Under the pieces are notes generated by a model, which saw nothing but the letters and a program-made list of their open reading frames with translations, had not been told where the DNA came from and did no database searches. From a bacterium (GTDB lineage: Bacteria > Armatimonadota > Chthonomonadetes > Chthonomonadales > Chthonomonadaceae), in contig JAJYCW010000013.1 of the NCBI GenBank assembly GCA_021777995.1, positions 1 through 51,232 of the forward strand: a DNA stretch of 51,232 nt, given 5' to 3'. The position numbers were made by a program, and so were the translations under genes. Positions 1 through 8,246 of the stretch are shown here, piece after piece. The number at the start of each line of letters is the position of its first letter. Within the stretch, counting starts at the first letter, position 1.

Positions 1-171
1 GCGTAGGTTGGCGACCACCGTTGGCCAAGCCATATGCCATACAGCAGTGTGCATCTCACGGTTCGTCTGATCCTGATGAGATGGGTCATGGATTGATTTG
101 GGACCAGGTTGAGGATTATCTGTTCGCTGGGGACGGATAGTATTGCCCAAATTCGTGGGGCTCCAGTGCAT
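1..171 (-). CDS. Probable MATE-family efflux transporter, N-terminal fragment (cut by window edge)
   Basis: The minus strand is open from an ATG at 171 to the window edge, giving 57 residues. An in-frame TAA lies just upstream of that ATG. The first ~38 residues are polar and proline-rich. They are followed by TNREMHTAVWHMAWPTVVAN, which resembles the start of MATE (multidrug and toxic compound extrusion) transporters, where a conserved 'RE..RLAWP...NLL' segment enters the first membrane helix. Such proteins export cationic compounds using a Na+ or H+ gradient. The long polar lead and the lack of a clear Shine-Dalgarno sequence mean the true start may be the internal ATG before HTAVWHMAWP. 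The assignment rests on one short segment; the rest of the gene is outside the window. A TATAAT box 28 nt upstream supports a gene here. Confidence 0.45.
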   Translation of the reverse strand, partial: MHWSPTNLGNTIRPQRTDNPQPGPKSIHDPSHQDQTNREMHTAVWHMAWPTVVANLR

Positions 172-198
172 GTTGATGAGTTACTTTAGGACTTCCTC

Positions 199-204
199 AT
201 TATA
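199..204 (-). promoter_or_regulatory. -10 element (TATAAT) for the left-edge minus-strand gene
   Basis: A perfect TATAAT on the minus strand lies 28 nt upstream of the ATG at 171. No convincing -35 hexamer stands 16-18 nt further upstream. The predicted leader is only about 20 nt. Confidence 0.4.
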
Positions 205-335
205 TCGTTTTAATATGGCGCTAAGTTGCCAGTTCGATTACCTGCAAACTTAAATAAGGAGTCACTGGAAAAGTAAAGACTGTTTCCTGCCCAAACCGAG
301 AGCCACACGTGAGAACGGGCCACATGGCAGAAGCA

Positions 336-365
336 CTGTCACGATGCGGTCATGCGTGTTACAAT
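336..365 (+). promoter_or_regulatory. Candidate sigma-70 type promoter of the PLP-enzyme gene
   Basis: CTGTCA (336-341) and TACAAT (360-365) are separated by 18 nt. They match the -35 and -10 consensus at 4/6 and 5/6 positions. Transcription would begin near 372 and give a leader of about 70 nt. The remaining intergenic DNA between 205 and 335 shows nothing I can name. Confidence 0.4.
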
Positions 366-442
366 GCCTGTAAGAGGGTTGTGGAATGGTAGAATTCTGT
401 GGCAGCGGGTATTCTCAAACAAGATCTTAACAGGAGATGCCA

Positions 443-1648
443 TTGTCTACGCGATTTGATTCACGGAACGCAGAGACCGTCTGCGCCCACCTTGGTGATG
501 ACCCTGCCCAACACAATGGGGCAGTCATCACACCGATCTACCAGAACTCGCTCTTCGTTATGGAGACGATGGACGAGCTCGTTGCGAACTACGTGCCAAA
601 CCAGGAAAACACAGGACCTGTGGGCGGTATGATGCGGAAGTTCGACTACACTCGCACAGCGAATCCAACAACAGAGGTTGCGGAAAAAAAGATCGCATTT
701 TTGGAACACGGCGATCTGGCCCGATGTTTTTCTAGCGGTATGGCAGCTATTTCTGCGGCTATCATGTCAACGCTACATGCTGGTGATCATGTGGTAACAG
801 TTCGCTCCGTATACTCTCCGGCTCACCACTTTCTAACCGATTATCTCCAGCGCTATGGAATATCAGTGGGGTTTGCGGAAGGTGGAAGCGTAGCTGATTT
901 CGAACGCGCAGTACGCCCTAACACACGCCTTTTCTACCTAGAATCGCCCTCTAGTTTTGTAATGGAACAACAGGATCTTGAGGGAATAGCTGCGCTTGCC
1001 AAATCTAGAGATATTGCGACGATTTGTGATAATTCGTGGGCGACGCCACTCTATCAACGGCCGCTCGATTTCGGTGTGGATCTCGTTGTTCACTCTGCGA
1101 CAAAGTATCTGGGTGGCCATAGCGACATTGTTGCAGGTGTGGTTGTGGGGAAACGAGAGCGCATGCTAAAACTTGTTCGTGAAGAGGGCCTGTTGCTCGG
1201 TGCAGTGCTCGATCCGTTTTCTGGGTGGCTGCTCACTCGCGGTTTGCGTACACTGCCCGTAAGGTTGGCGCAACATGCACAAAATGCAGCCACTATCGCA
1301 CATAGATTGTTTGAGCACAAAAGCGTTGCACGCGTCTATTACCCAGGAATGCCCGACGACAAGCAACCCGGCCTTACCGCTAAGCAGTTATCCGGCCGAA
1401 GCGGCCTCCTGTCATTTGAGTTGAAAAATACAGAATTAACCGCAGCTTACAAATTGGTTAATAGCTTAAAATACTACGGTATTGGGTACAGTTGGGGCGG
1501 CTTCGAAAGCCTTGCGCTTGCAAGGCGGGTTAGCGGGGAAATGTTTGGTGTTAATGAACCTGATCGTGTCCTTATTCGCTTACACATTGGTCTGGAACAT
1601 GTAGAAGATCTATGGCATGACCTTGAGTCAGCTCTCGAACGCAACTAA
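443..1648 (+). CDS. Cys/Met metabolism PLP-dependent enzyme (cystathionine gamma-synthase/lyase family)
   Basis: This is a fold-type I pyridoxal-phosphate enzyme of the cystathionine gamma-synthase / methionine gamma-lyase family, acting on sulfur amino acids in the cytoplasm. Counting from the ATG at 437, the internal aldimine lysine is K223 in SATKYLGGHSD, the pyridine-nitrogen aspartate is D198 in CDNSWATP, and the phosphate-binding residues are Y71/R73 (YTRTANP) and S99-G-M (FSSGMAA). The length (~400 aa) is normal. Start: an AGGAG at 432-436 directly touches the ATG at 437, leaving no spacer. The TTG at 443 has a 6-nt spacer, so I place the start there and lose only two residues. The sequence cannot separate synthase, beta-lyase and gamma-lyase; the 'DNSWATP' and C-terminal 'GGFESLA' segments are often seen in cystathionine beta-lyase-like members. 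It is a single-gene unit closed by a terminator. Confidence 0.85.
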   Translation: MSTRFDSRNAETVCAHLGDDPAQHNGAVITPIYQNSLFVMETMDELVANYVPNQENTGPVGGMMRKFDYTRTANPTTEVAEKKIAFLEHGDLARCFSSGMAAISAAIMSTLHAGDHVVTVRSVYSPAHHFLTDYLQRYGISVGFAEGGSVADFERAVRPNTRLFYLESPSSFVMEQQDLEGIAALAKSRDIATICDNSWATPLYQRPLDFGVDLVVHSATKYLGGHSDIVAGVVVGKRERMLKLVREEGLLLGAVLDPFSGWLLTRGLRTLPVRLAQHAQNAATIAHRLFEHKSVARVYYPGMPDDKQPGLTAKQLSGRSGLLSFELKNTELTAAYKLVNSLKYYGIGYSWGGFESLALARRVSGEMFGVNEPDRVLIRLHIGLEHVEDLWHDLESALERN

Positions 1649-1655
1649 CGATGGT

Positions 1656-1681
1656 CTGTCAGGCAGTACGCTGCCTGACAG
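1656..1681 (+). terminator. Intrinsic terminator of the PLP-enzyme gene
   Basis: A perfect 11-bp stem (arms 1656-1666 and 1671-1681) with a TACG tetraloop is followed by the T-rich tract CCCTTTATTT. It lies 8 nt after the stop of the plus-strand gene and 14 nt beyond the end of the convergent DUF1080 gene, so it may serve both. Confidence 0.75.
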
Positions 1682-1694
1682 CATCCCTTTATTT

Positions 1695-2975
1695 CTAAGG
1701 TATTCGCCTAATGTATATGTTTTTAAAGAACGCGTAAGGCTGATCGTATTGTAGTTCGATCTGGCCAGTTGGCAAGATGGGTACTCCTCGCTTCCAGTAG
1801 TTACCCAGTGGGACATTCCATGTCACCAATTTGTTGTTGAGGTAAACGGTTACACGATTGCCAACCATCAGGATGTCGAAGTGATTCCATTGTCCAACAG
1901 GGTTGTCCGCTACTGTCATAGGGTTGGAGTTGTTGTGAACATTGTTAAATAATCCCCCAGATCCTAACGGATTGTTCCAGATTTGTACCTGAGGGTAACC
2001 GCGAAGGTAAATACCGCTGTCTCCGTGTTGAGTGAGCTTCCAATCTACCTGCAGTTCAAAGTTGCCGTACGTGCCTACTGTGCACAGGTTTTGTGTTGGC
2101 GGATTCTTGTAGGTGATCTCGCCATTCTGCACGAACCAGTGCGTTAATTCGTCAGTTGTCGATGCCCTAAGTGCCTGTTTCAGCGCCGATGGTGACATTT
2201 GTGCCCGCGTAATGGGGTTGCCCACAAGCCCCTGCCACCCGTGCAAGTTGTGCCCGTTGAATAGCGCGGTAAAGCCTTTCGGTGCCCGATTAGTTGGCAA
2301 CGGTTTGCTTAGATCCTTTATCTCGATATTTCTGAAATCTACCTCACCGGGTTCGTGGCCAAGAAAGCCGACGTGACCTGTGGGTCTAAGCATTCCAGGA
2401 TGTTCTGCAAGCGTATCGGGATCGGTGACATCGTTAAGATTTGCATCGACAATTTTTTTATGATTAAGTACAACCGTGACGTGTCTTCCAATTGCTGTGA
2501 TTACTTCGTGGTTCCACGTGCCTACAGGTTTTAGTGCACCACGGCGTGCAGGTGCGATTTTGTACAAGGAACCCATATACTGACCTGGCAGCAGGTTTTT
2601 GAACTCAGGAGCGGAATTGTCGAGGATCTGGCACTCCATACCCATGTACGCCGAGTCGCCTTGAAGGGGTGCTCGCAAGCCCACTCCATTATTTGCTCCG
2701 GGTGTGAGGCGAAAATCAAACTTGAAAATGAAATCGGAGTACTGCTTTTTGGTAAATAGATTATCCCAGCAGCCTGCCGGGCATACTAAAATGCCGTCGC
2801 GAGCGATATAGCCGCCCTGTTGGCCCGGATGTCCACCGACCTCAATCCAGCCTTGAGTAGACTTTCCGTCAAACAACGGGGTGAATCCCTTCGCGCTGCA
2901 TACCCCGGTGCCGGCCAGCATAATTGCAAGGATCGAGGTAGAGCGGTAAAGGCGGCTCCAGCATTTGTGCGTCAT
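1695..2975 (-). CDS. Secreted protein with two DUF1080 (3-keto-disaccharide hydrolase-like) domains
   Basis: A signal peptide (hydrophobic ILAIMLAGTGVCSA) is followed by two concanavalin-A-like DUF1080 domains, roughly residues 30-225 and 235-425. Each opens with the family signature: F.PLFDGKS..GW in the first and FTALFNGHNLHGW in the second. Each ends with a 'G.IELQ/GFLGH...FRNI.I' strand pair. DUF1080 proteins have been linked to 3-keto-glycoside cleavage and carbohydrate binding, so a periplasmic or extracellular sugar role is likely, though the substrate cannot be read. Start: AGGAG (2982-2986) abuts the first ATG at 2981 with no spacer, while the ATG at 2975 has a 6-nt spacer and is preferred. 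The gene stands alone. I see no clear promoter in the 2985-3204 interval behind it. Confidence 0.8.
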   Translation of the reverse strand: MTHKCWSRLYRSTSILAIMLAGTGVCSAKGFTPLFDGKSTQGWIEVGGHPGQQGGYIARDGILVCPAGCWDNLFTKKQYSDFIFKFDFRLTPGANNGVGLRAPLQGDSAYMGMECQILDNSAPEFKNLLPGQYMGSLYKIAPARRGALKPVGTWNHEVITAIGRHVTVVLNHKKIVDANLNDVTDPDTLAEHPGMLRPTGHVGFLGHEPGEVDFRNIEIKDLSKPLPTNRAPKGFTALFNGHNLHGWQGLVGNPITRAQMSPSALKQALRASTTDELTHWFVQNGEITYKNPPTQNLCTVGTYGNFELQVDWKLTQHGDSGIYLRGYPQVQIWNNPLGSGGLFNNVHNNSNPMTVADNPVGQWNHFDILMVGNRVTVYLNNKLVTWNVPLGNYWKRGVPILPTGQIELQYDQPYAFFKNIYIRRIP

Positions 2976-3204
2976 CTTCATCTCCTGTTGTACAACCCGG
3001 TCAATCTGGCGAGCAATTTGGACGAACTTTGTACCGGTATTGCAGTTGTGTTTACTGGAGACAATTAAACAAATGGACGACTATATCCTGCTACCCTTGT
3101 CGGCGATAAGCCAATCACTGTATGACAAATTGACATAATGTACGGCGAATTAACGGGTACATTGTCTCGATTGCAATTCAAAGCGAAAGCATTCGACAGC
3201 TTCG

Positions 3205-3969
3205 CTATAATTCGACACCGTTTATAATCAACCTGAAATTGCATTTTAACACCTTTGCAGCCTTGCGACACATAATCATGCGCTCTACAAAGATTTCAAA
3301 ATATTCCATGACACTTGCTTGCCCGGTGTCAATGACGAGGTCCAAAGTTATCACCATTGCGGCGGAATCGATGAGTATGTGCGATTTTTGAACCGCGTGG
3401 TTTACGCGATCGTGAATATCGTACGTGGAGGGGTCGGGATTCTGTACCCGTGTAAAATGAACGTCTGATTTGTCCGCGATGATAACCGCCGCTGTTACAT
3501 CGTTAATGGGTACCCCCTCTGGCTCTTCGTGGTTGCCAATGGCACCAATTACTGTGGCAACGTCATTGGCGTCCATATGCATCTGTTCCAGGATGTAAAA
3601 CGCCATTGATGCGCCTATTTGAGGATGGTAAATACGATGGACGCAGTTTCCAATATCATGAAGATAACCGGCGATTGCTGCTAGTTCAGCCTGATGGCTG
3701 TCTTCGCCCAACCCCATGAGAATATTGCGCGAAATAGCGGCTACAAGCGCTGCATGCCGAACTCCGTGCTCGGAGTAGCCAATGGTAGCCATCTGTCGGT
3801 TTGCCGCCTCAAGGTAGGTACGTACACGGTCATTTGCTCGAAGCTCCTTAAGCGTTACTTTACCGTTAGGTGCTTCTGGTACCGGAGTCGCAGCTACATC
3901 CTTCATGCGTCCCTTCGGAGAAGGGGCTACAACTCTATCACTTGCTAAAACCTCGGTTGTGTTACTCAT
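3205..3969 (-). CDS. HD-domain metal-dependent phosphohydrolase
   Basis: This 254-residue protein has an HD-superfamily core at about residues 60-210. The metal-binding elements are H71 in GVRHAA, H104-D105 in YLHDIGN and the later NHEEP. HD proteins of this type hydrolyse phosphoesters such as nucleotides or cyclic dinucleotides. The GYP motif of c-di-GMP phosphodiesterases is absent, so the substrate is open. The N-terminal ~40 residues are low-complexity and proline-rich; the C-terminus is a hydrophobic helix plus a basic tail. Its ATG overlaps the stop of tgt by 8 nt (ATGAGTAA), so the two are probably co-translated, with this gene second in the operon. Confidence 0.7.
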   Translation of the reverse strand: MSNTTEVLASDRVVAPSPKGRMKDVAATPVPEAPNGKVTLKELRANDRVRTYLEAANRQMATIGYSEHGVRHAALVAAISRNILMGLGEDSHQAELAAIAGYLHDIGNCVHRIYHPQIGASMAFYILEQMHMDANDVATVIGAIGNHEEPEGVPINDVTAAVIIADKSDVHFTRVQNPDPSTYDIHDRVNHAVQKSHILIDSAAMVITLDLVIDTGQASVMEYFEIFVERMIMCRKAAKVLKCNFRLIINGVEL

Positions 3970-5161
3970 CTTTAGACACTCCCTGACCCTCTGACAGGTA
4001 ATTGCTTAAGAAATCATGCTTGAAGGCCGCAAATGTCCCTGCCATAATGGATTGACGTGCGCCCTCGAGCAAATTGGCGTAGAAGGCAAGATTGTGAAAA
4101 GTGGCCAATCTGGGACCAAGCATTTCATTCATACGAAAGAGATGGTGAACATATGCACGTGAATATCGGCTACAGACCAAACAGCTACACGATGGGTCTA
4201 AAGCTGCAATGTTGTTTTGAAATGCCGCGTTTCTAATATTTATAGGACCCTGGCTTGTTATTATCTGTCCATTTCGTGCGTTTCGTGTAGGAAGTACGCA
4301 ATCGAACATATCTATACCGCGATCAATTGCGTTCAATATATCGACAGGAGTGCCAACACCCATTAGATATTTCGGTCGATCGACCGGCAGGTTCTGTAGT
4401 GACCAGTCGATTGACTGGCAGCGTTCCTCTTCGGTTTCACCAACGGCAAGTCCGCCAACAGCGTAACCTGGCAGATCTTTGGCGCCAAGGTAGGCGCTGC
4501 TCTGCAGGCGCAACTCCTTCACAGTGCCTCCCTGAACGATACCAAATAGCGCCTGCGGCATCCCGTTTGTAGCACGCCTGTGCGCTTTATCATATTCCAC
4601 TATGCAACGGTCAAGCCAGTTGTGCGTCCTGTTCATAGCAGCCTCAATGTATTCCGCAGGTGAGGGGTGGGGAGCACATTCATCCCAAGCCATGATTATG
4701 TCCGCAGCCAGGTCGCGTTGAATCTTCATCACAGATTCACTTGTAAATTCGTGCAGAGAGCCATCGATATGAGATTGAAACTGAACCCCGTTATCGGAGA
4801 TTCTGCGTAGCGTTTTTAGGCTGAATACCTGAAAGCCGCCGCTATCGGTCAGCATTGCTCCGTTCCACGCACTAAAAGCAGGAAGGCCACCCATCTCGGC
4901 AATAAGAGCTGCAGAAGGCCTCATCTCAAGATGATACGTATTACCCAGGATTAATCTGTAACCCAGGTGTTCCAAATCCTCTGCTGACATGGCTTTCACG
5001 GTAGCCCTGGTGCCAACAGGCATGAAAACAGGAGTTCTTACTTGAGCACCAGGAAGTGTGAGGAGCCCGCACCTGGCCCGCGTGTTTGAGGCTGGCGGTA
5101 CCTCCAGCGGTGCAAAGGAAAGGCAAGGTTTTTCGTGAGGTGGTATCTTAAGTGAACACAT
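3962..5161 (-). CDS. tgt: Queuine/preQ1 tRNA-ribosyltransferase
   Basis: This enzyme exchanges guanine 34 for preQ1 in GUN-anticodon tRNAs (bacterial queuosine pathway). Family landmarks are all present: the base-recognition loop LTDSGGFQVFSL with the general-base Asp, AGGLAVGE-type substrate loop (read here as VGGLAVGE), the nucleophile region MFDCVLPTRNARNG, and a zinc site from CSCLVCSRY with a downstream His in the FHN segment. Length 399 aa is slightly long because of a ~15-residue N-terminal extension. There is no Shine-Dalgarno sequence, but a TATAAT box ends 8 nt before the ATG, so the message may be leaderless. It overlaps the HD-domain gene at its 3' end. The usual neighbours yajC/secD and queA are not in the window. 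Confidence 0.95.
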   Translation of the reverse strand: MCSLKIPPHEKPCLSFAPLEVPPASNTRARCGLLTLPGAQVRTPVFMPVGTRATVKAMSAEDLEHLGYRLILGNTYHLEMRPSAALIAEMGGLPAFSAWNGAMLTDSGGFQVFSLKTLRRISDNGVQFQSHIDGSLHEFTSESVMKIQRDLAADIIMAWDECAPHPSPAEYIEAAMNRTHNWLDRCIVEYDKAHRRATNGMPQALFGIVQGGTVKELRLQSSAYLGAKDLPGYAVGGLAVGETEEERCQSIDWSLQNLPVDRPKYLMGVGTPVDILNAIDRGIDMFDCVLPTRNARNGQIITSQGPINIRNAAFQNNIAALDPSCSCLVCSRYSRAYVHHLFRMNEMLGPRLATFHNLAFYANLLEGARQSIMAGTFAAFKHDFLSNYLSEGQGVSKDE

Positions 5162-5169
5162 TGTATCTC

Positions 5170-5175
5170 ATTATA
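5170..5175 (-). promoter_or_regulatory. -10 element (TATAAT) abutting the tgt start codon
   Basis: AGGTATAAT on the minus strand is followed by only GAGATACA before the tgt ATG. With normal -10 to start-site spacing, transcription would begin at or within 1-2 nt of the A of ATG. No clear -35 is seen. Confidence 0.5.
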
Positions 5176-5223
5176 CCTGTGGTTTACACCCGGAATTCGG
5201 TGTAACAGATTAGGTTTAGGTCC

Positions 5224-7260
5224 ATGATATTTGCCCTACTTACCGCATTAGTGATTTTATTGCTCGGCGTGGTGAGCATGTGTCAGCTGTTATCGGGAAG
5301 AAGGACATCGCCACCTTGTGGCAGCTTTGTCACGGTTAACGGGCGCCGATTACATTATCGCGTTATCGGTGGCGGCCCACACACGGCAATCTACCTGCAT
5401 GGGTCTGAGGGCTCTTTAAATGACCTTAGTCCAGAATTGGCGGAAGAACTTGGTGATGAGTTCCGGCTGATTCTATTTGACAGGCCGGGTCACGGCTACA
5501 GCCAGAGTGCAAGAACTACCGACGATATCATCCTGGCGAACATGGAGTGCGCACGAGAAATCGTAAACAGATTTGGCAGCTTCCCCGTGTTAGTCATTGC
5601 ACACTCGTGGGGTGCTCTTCCGGCGTTGAAGTGGGCGGAGCAATACCCTGAGGAAATAGCAGGCGTTATTGTTGCTGCCGGCTGGTTTTACCAACAGCCA
5701 CCAAGGTTTCTACAATGCGTTTCTCGAACCATTGCTGGGCCAGTTGCATTCACCACGTGGCTCGTGTTGGCTCCTATACGCAAATTCGTGCTTACGCGCC
5801 TCGCCGAGCGAGCATTTGCACCGTGTAGTCCGGATCCCGAATTTGTACATCAGTGCACTGCTCTCTGGCTGAACACGCCCGCTGCGATCATGAGCGTAAT
5901 CCGGGAGCTTACCATAGGGTATTCACCAGGGGTCTATCTGCAAGCTGCGCAATGCGGTCATGGATGTGAATTCTTGCTTATTGCAGGAGCCGCAGACCTT
6001 ATGGTCGATCCTGAGCAGCACACATTTCGTTTCCACAGACATTGTCCTCGGGCCGCGCTAGTTGTTATTCACGGTGCTGGTCACATGCCTATAAGGTCGT
6101 CATTCAAGGAACTTGCACCTCATATCATGGCCTTCGCACGGCAGTATTATCAACCGGGTGCCCAGGTAACGATCTGGCATGGGCCCGCAGCAGACGCCCG
6201 AAAACTGGTGCTTCGGTACGGTTGGAACAGTACCGCGTACCAGACACTGAATGCACGAATGTCCCATTGGTTTAGCGCTGACCTCGAGGCAATGACTGCC
6301 TTTGTAACTCGGTTTGGAATAAATGTGTGCGCCGGTCCGCCTGTGTGCAGTGAGGCTGATCTCCCTAAGGTTACAGAACAGTTCACCGCCTACACCAGGC
6401 AGCATAGGCAGCGAGTATGCTTTTTCGCTGTTGAGGAGCGACTGTGCAATATCTTAGAGCATACACGTAAGTTGCACAGAATGCAGATAGGTTCACAACC
6501 AGTCTGGGATCCATCGGACTGGGCCGAAGTTTGCAAAACTCATAAGAGCATCAGAATGCAACTGCACCGGGCATATAACAAGGGAGTACGCGTAGAGGAG
6601 CAAGGAGTAGCACCACCTCCGCAAGTTGATCAGCTCGTGCAGTGCCTGCAGGATTGGCAATCGAGGCGGTCCTTACCACCTCTACAGTTTCTGACCGAGG
6701 CGGTTCCACTTGAACTGCTTACAGATCGTCGGCTGTTCACTGCGTTGCAGCATGATAGGGTAGTGGGCTATTTGGCCGCCGCGCCAATACCGTTGCGCAA
6801 TGGGTGGCTTATAGAGCAGATTGTTCGTTCGCATCATGCGCCTAATGGAACGGCTGAGCTGCTGGTAAATGCTGCGATGACTACCTTCGCTGAAGAAGGT
6901 GCAGAATACGCAACACTCGGCCTGGCTCCACTATCGTTAGTTGCAGAAGGGCGCTCTAATTCGCCAGCCTGGTTGAAATTGTTCACACTATGGATGCGTG
7001 CACATGGCAACCGGTTCTACAACTTCGGTGGACTGGAGGCATTTAAGGCGAAACTTAGGCCTGCCGCCTGGGAGCCAATCTACCTGGTATCTCTAGACCG
7101 CCAGATTTCCGCTAGAGAAATACTGGCGGTTGCTTCTGCATTTTGCGCGCAGAACCTCATCTCAGTGGCTAGACACGTGATCGTCGCTAGTATCAGGCAG
7201 GAGACGCAGCAATATCTTGCAAGGCGAAGGCCGGCGGTGCAAAAGAAAAGTGCTGACTAA
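5224..7260 (+). CDS. Fusion: membrane-anchored alpha/beta hydrolase + DUF2156 (MprF C-terminal-like) acyltransferase domain
   Basis: The first ~24 residues form one membrane segment. An alpha/beta-hydrolase follows at about 30-310: oxyanion HGSEGS, nucleophile S128 in AHSWGALP, acid D258 (or D262) and histidine H287 in GAGHMP. From about 315 to 655 there is a domain resembling DUF2156, the GNAT-like catalytic half of aminoacyl-phosphatidylglycerol synthases (MprF). It opens with RYGWNSTAYQTLNARMSHWF and later shows TLGLAPLSL and the NFGGLEAFKAKLRP segment, both typical. MprF-type domains move an amino acid from aminoacyl-tRNA to a lipid, whereas some alpha/beta hydrolases remove it. The usual many-helix flippase half is missing. 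The substrate is inferred, not shown. The gene is monocistronic and its stop overlaps the convergent TPR gene by 3-4 nt. The start at 5224 has only a weak ribosome site (TTTAGGTCC). Confidence 0.75.
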   Translation: MIFALLTALVILLLGVVSMCQLLSGRRTSPPCGSFVTVNGRRLHYRVIGGGPHTAIYLHGSEGSLNDLSPELAEELGDEFRLILFDRPGHGYSQSARTTDDIILANMECAREIVNRFGSFPVLVIAHSWGALPALKWAEQYPEEIAGVIVAAGWFYQQPPRFLQCVSRTIAGPVAFTTWLVLAPIRKFVLTRLAERAFAPCSPDPEFVHQCTALWLNTPAAIMSVIRELTIGYSPGVYLQAAQCGHGCEFLLIAGAADLMVDPEQHTFRFHRHCPRAALVVIHGAGHMPIRSSFKELAPHIMAFARQYYQPGAQVTIWHGPAADARKLVLRYGWNSTAYQTLNARMSHWFSADLEAMTAFVTRFGINVCAGPPVCSEADLPKVTEQFTAYTRQHRQRVCFFAVEERLCNILEHTRKLHRMQIGSQPVWDPSDWAEVCKTHKSIRMQLHRAYNKGVRVEEQGVAPPPQVDQLVQCLQDWQSRRSLPPLQFLTEAVPLELLTDRRLFTALQHDRVVGYLAAAPIPLRNGWLIEQIVRSHHAPNGTAELLVNAAMTTFAEEGAEYATLGLAPLSLVAEGRSNSPAWLKLFTLWMRAHGNRFYNFGGLEAFKAKLRPAAWEPIYLVSLDRQISAREILAVASAFCAQNLISVARHVIVASIRQETQQYLARRRPAVQKKSAD

Positions 7261-8192
7261 GCCGCCTCGCGCCGCGATGTTGCAATCCCGGCAAGTGCCA
7301 CGGGGTTGTCCGGTTCAATTTCGAGCACCCGAGCGTACATTTGTGCGGCGCGGGCGACATCTCCTGTTTCCTGGTAGGCAGTTCCAAGGTTAACCATCGC
7401 CTCAAGAAAGCGCGGATTGATCGACAGACAGTGCTCAAACTCGACGATAGCCTCTGTTAGGAGACCCTGCACCTGATAAGCCATTCCGAGGTGGTTCCTG
7501 ATATCCGCATATTCTGGATTGAGTGTAAGCGCTTTCTGGTACTCCTGAATGGCTTCGGAGTAGAGCGCACGGCGGTACAGATCGTCACCAAGCTTGAAGT
7601 GAAATAGAATATCGTCTATTTCAGTGTGGCAGACAAGTTCAAGGTGTCTAAGTGCACGCTCATGTTCACCCGACTCATGATTTGTCATAAATTCTGACAT
7701 CGCCTCGCACTGAAAGCCAGGCTCTAAATCTATAGCAAGATGTATCGATCTGAGTGACGATTCGAACTCGTGCAGTTCATATTGCACCACACCCCGGCTA
7801 AGGTGGGCGCGGGCGAAGCGCGGATTAATACTGATCGCGCTGTTAAGCGAATTGAGGGCGGCCTCCAGGTGGCCAGAATATCGCTGAGCGGACGCGAGAT
7901 GGTAGTGAAGGTCGGCGTAGTTAGGGTGAATTTGGAGGGCAGCGGAAAAACATTCCGCTGCCGTAGTCCAATGGCCGGATTTAAGCGCGTCATGGCCCAG
8001 GTGGGAATAGGATTCCGCTGTGTAGAATGCTGCCAATCGCTCGTTAAGCGGGTCTACTCTCCGGCCTGAAGCGGCAGTTACCTTCCGGAAGGCTTCAATT
8101 GCCTCGAGGTACATGCCCTGATCGAACAGGCGTATGCCGCGATCATAGTTTTCATTGCGACCAATACCAAGCATTTTACCTAGCAGCGACAT
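7257..8192 (-). CDS. TPR-repeat protein, cytoplasmic
   Basis: This 311-residue protein has about six tetratricopeptide repeats, clearest at 60-160 and 205-300 with W/Y-G-Y-A-P spacing such as NYADLHYHLASAQRYSGHLE and NPEYADIRNHLGMAYQVQG. It has no signal peptide or membrane helix. TPR arrays bind partner proteins; the partner cannot be read here. A good AGGAG with a 7-nt spacer supports the ATG at 8192. It lies 54 nt downstream... in the opposite sense of transcription, it follows nothing closely: the UDP-glucose dehydrogenase gene upstream on the same strand begins further right and ends at 8247, so the two could be co-transcribed, with a shared role in surface polysaccharide work as a guess only. 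Confidence 0.75.
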   Translation of the reverse strand: MSLLGKMLGIGRNENYDRGIRLFDQGMYLEAIEAFRKVTAASGRRVDPLNERLAAFYTAESYSHLGHDALKSGHWTTAAECFSAALQIHPNYADLHYHLASAQRYSGHLEAALNSLNSAISINPRFARAHLSRGVVQYELHEFESSLRSIHLAIDLEPGFQCEAMSEFMTNHESGEHERALRHLELVCHTEIDDILFHFKLGDDLYRRALYSEAIQEYQKALTLNPEYADIRNHLGMAYQVQGLLTEAIVEFEHCLSINPRFLEAMVNLGTAYQETGDVARAAQMYARVLEIEPDNPVALAGIATSRREAA

Positions 8193-8246
8193 TCTCTATT
8201 CTCCTGTGATACGCACATGTCGGCTTCTAACATTGTGGCGCAATCG

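Noticed and set aside
3..140. Plus-strand open frame running in from the left edge (46 codons)
   Set aside because: It has no motif, whereas the opposite strand carries a MATE-like segment across the same bases with an in-frame ATG and an upstream TATAAT.
290..330. Possible group II intron remnant upstream of the PLP-enzyme gene
   Set aside because: A GAGCC-like stretch caught the eye, but no domain V or catalytic core pairing could be traced.
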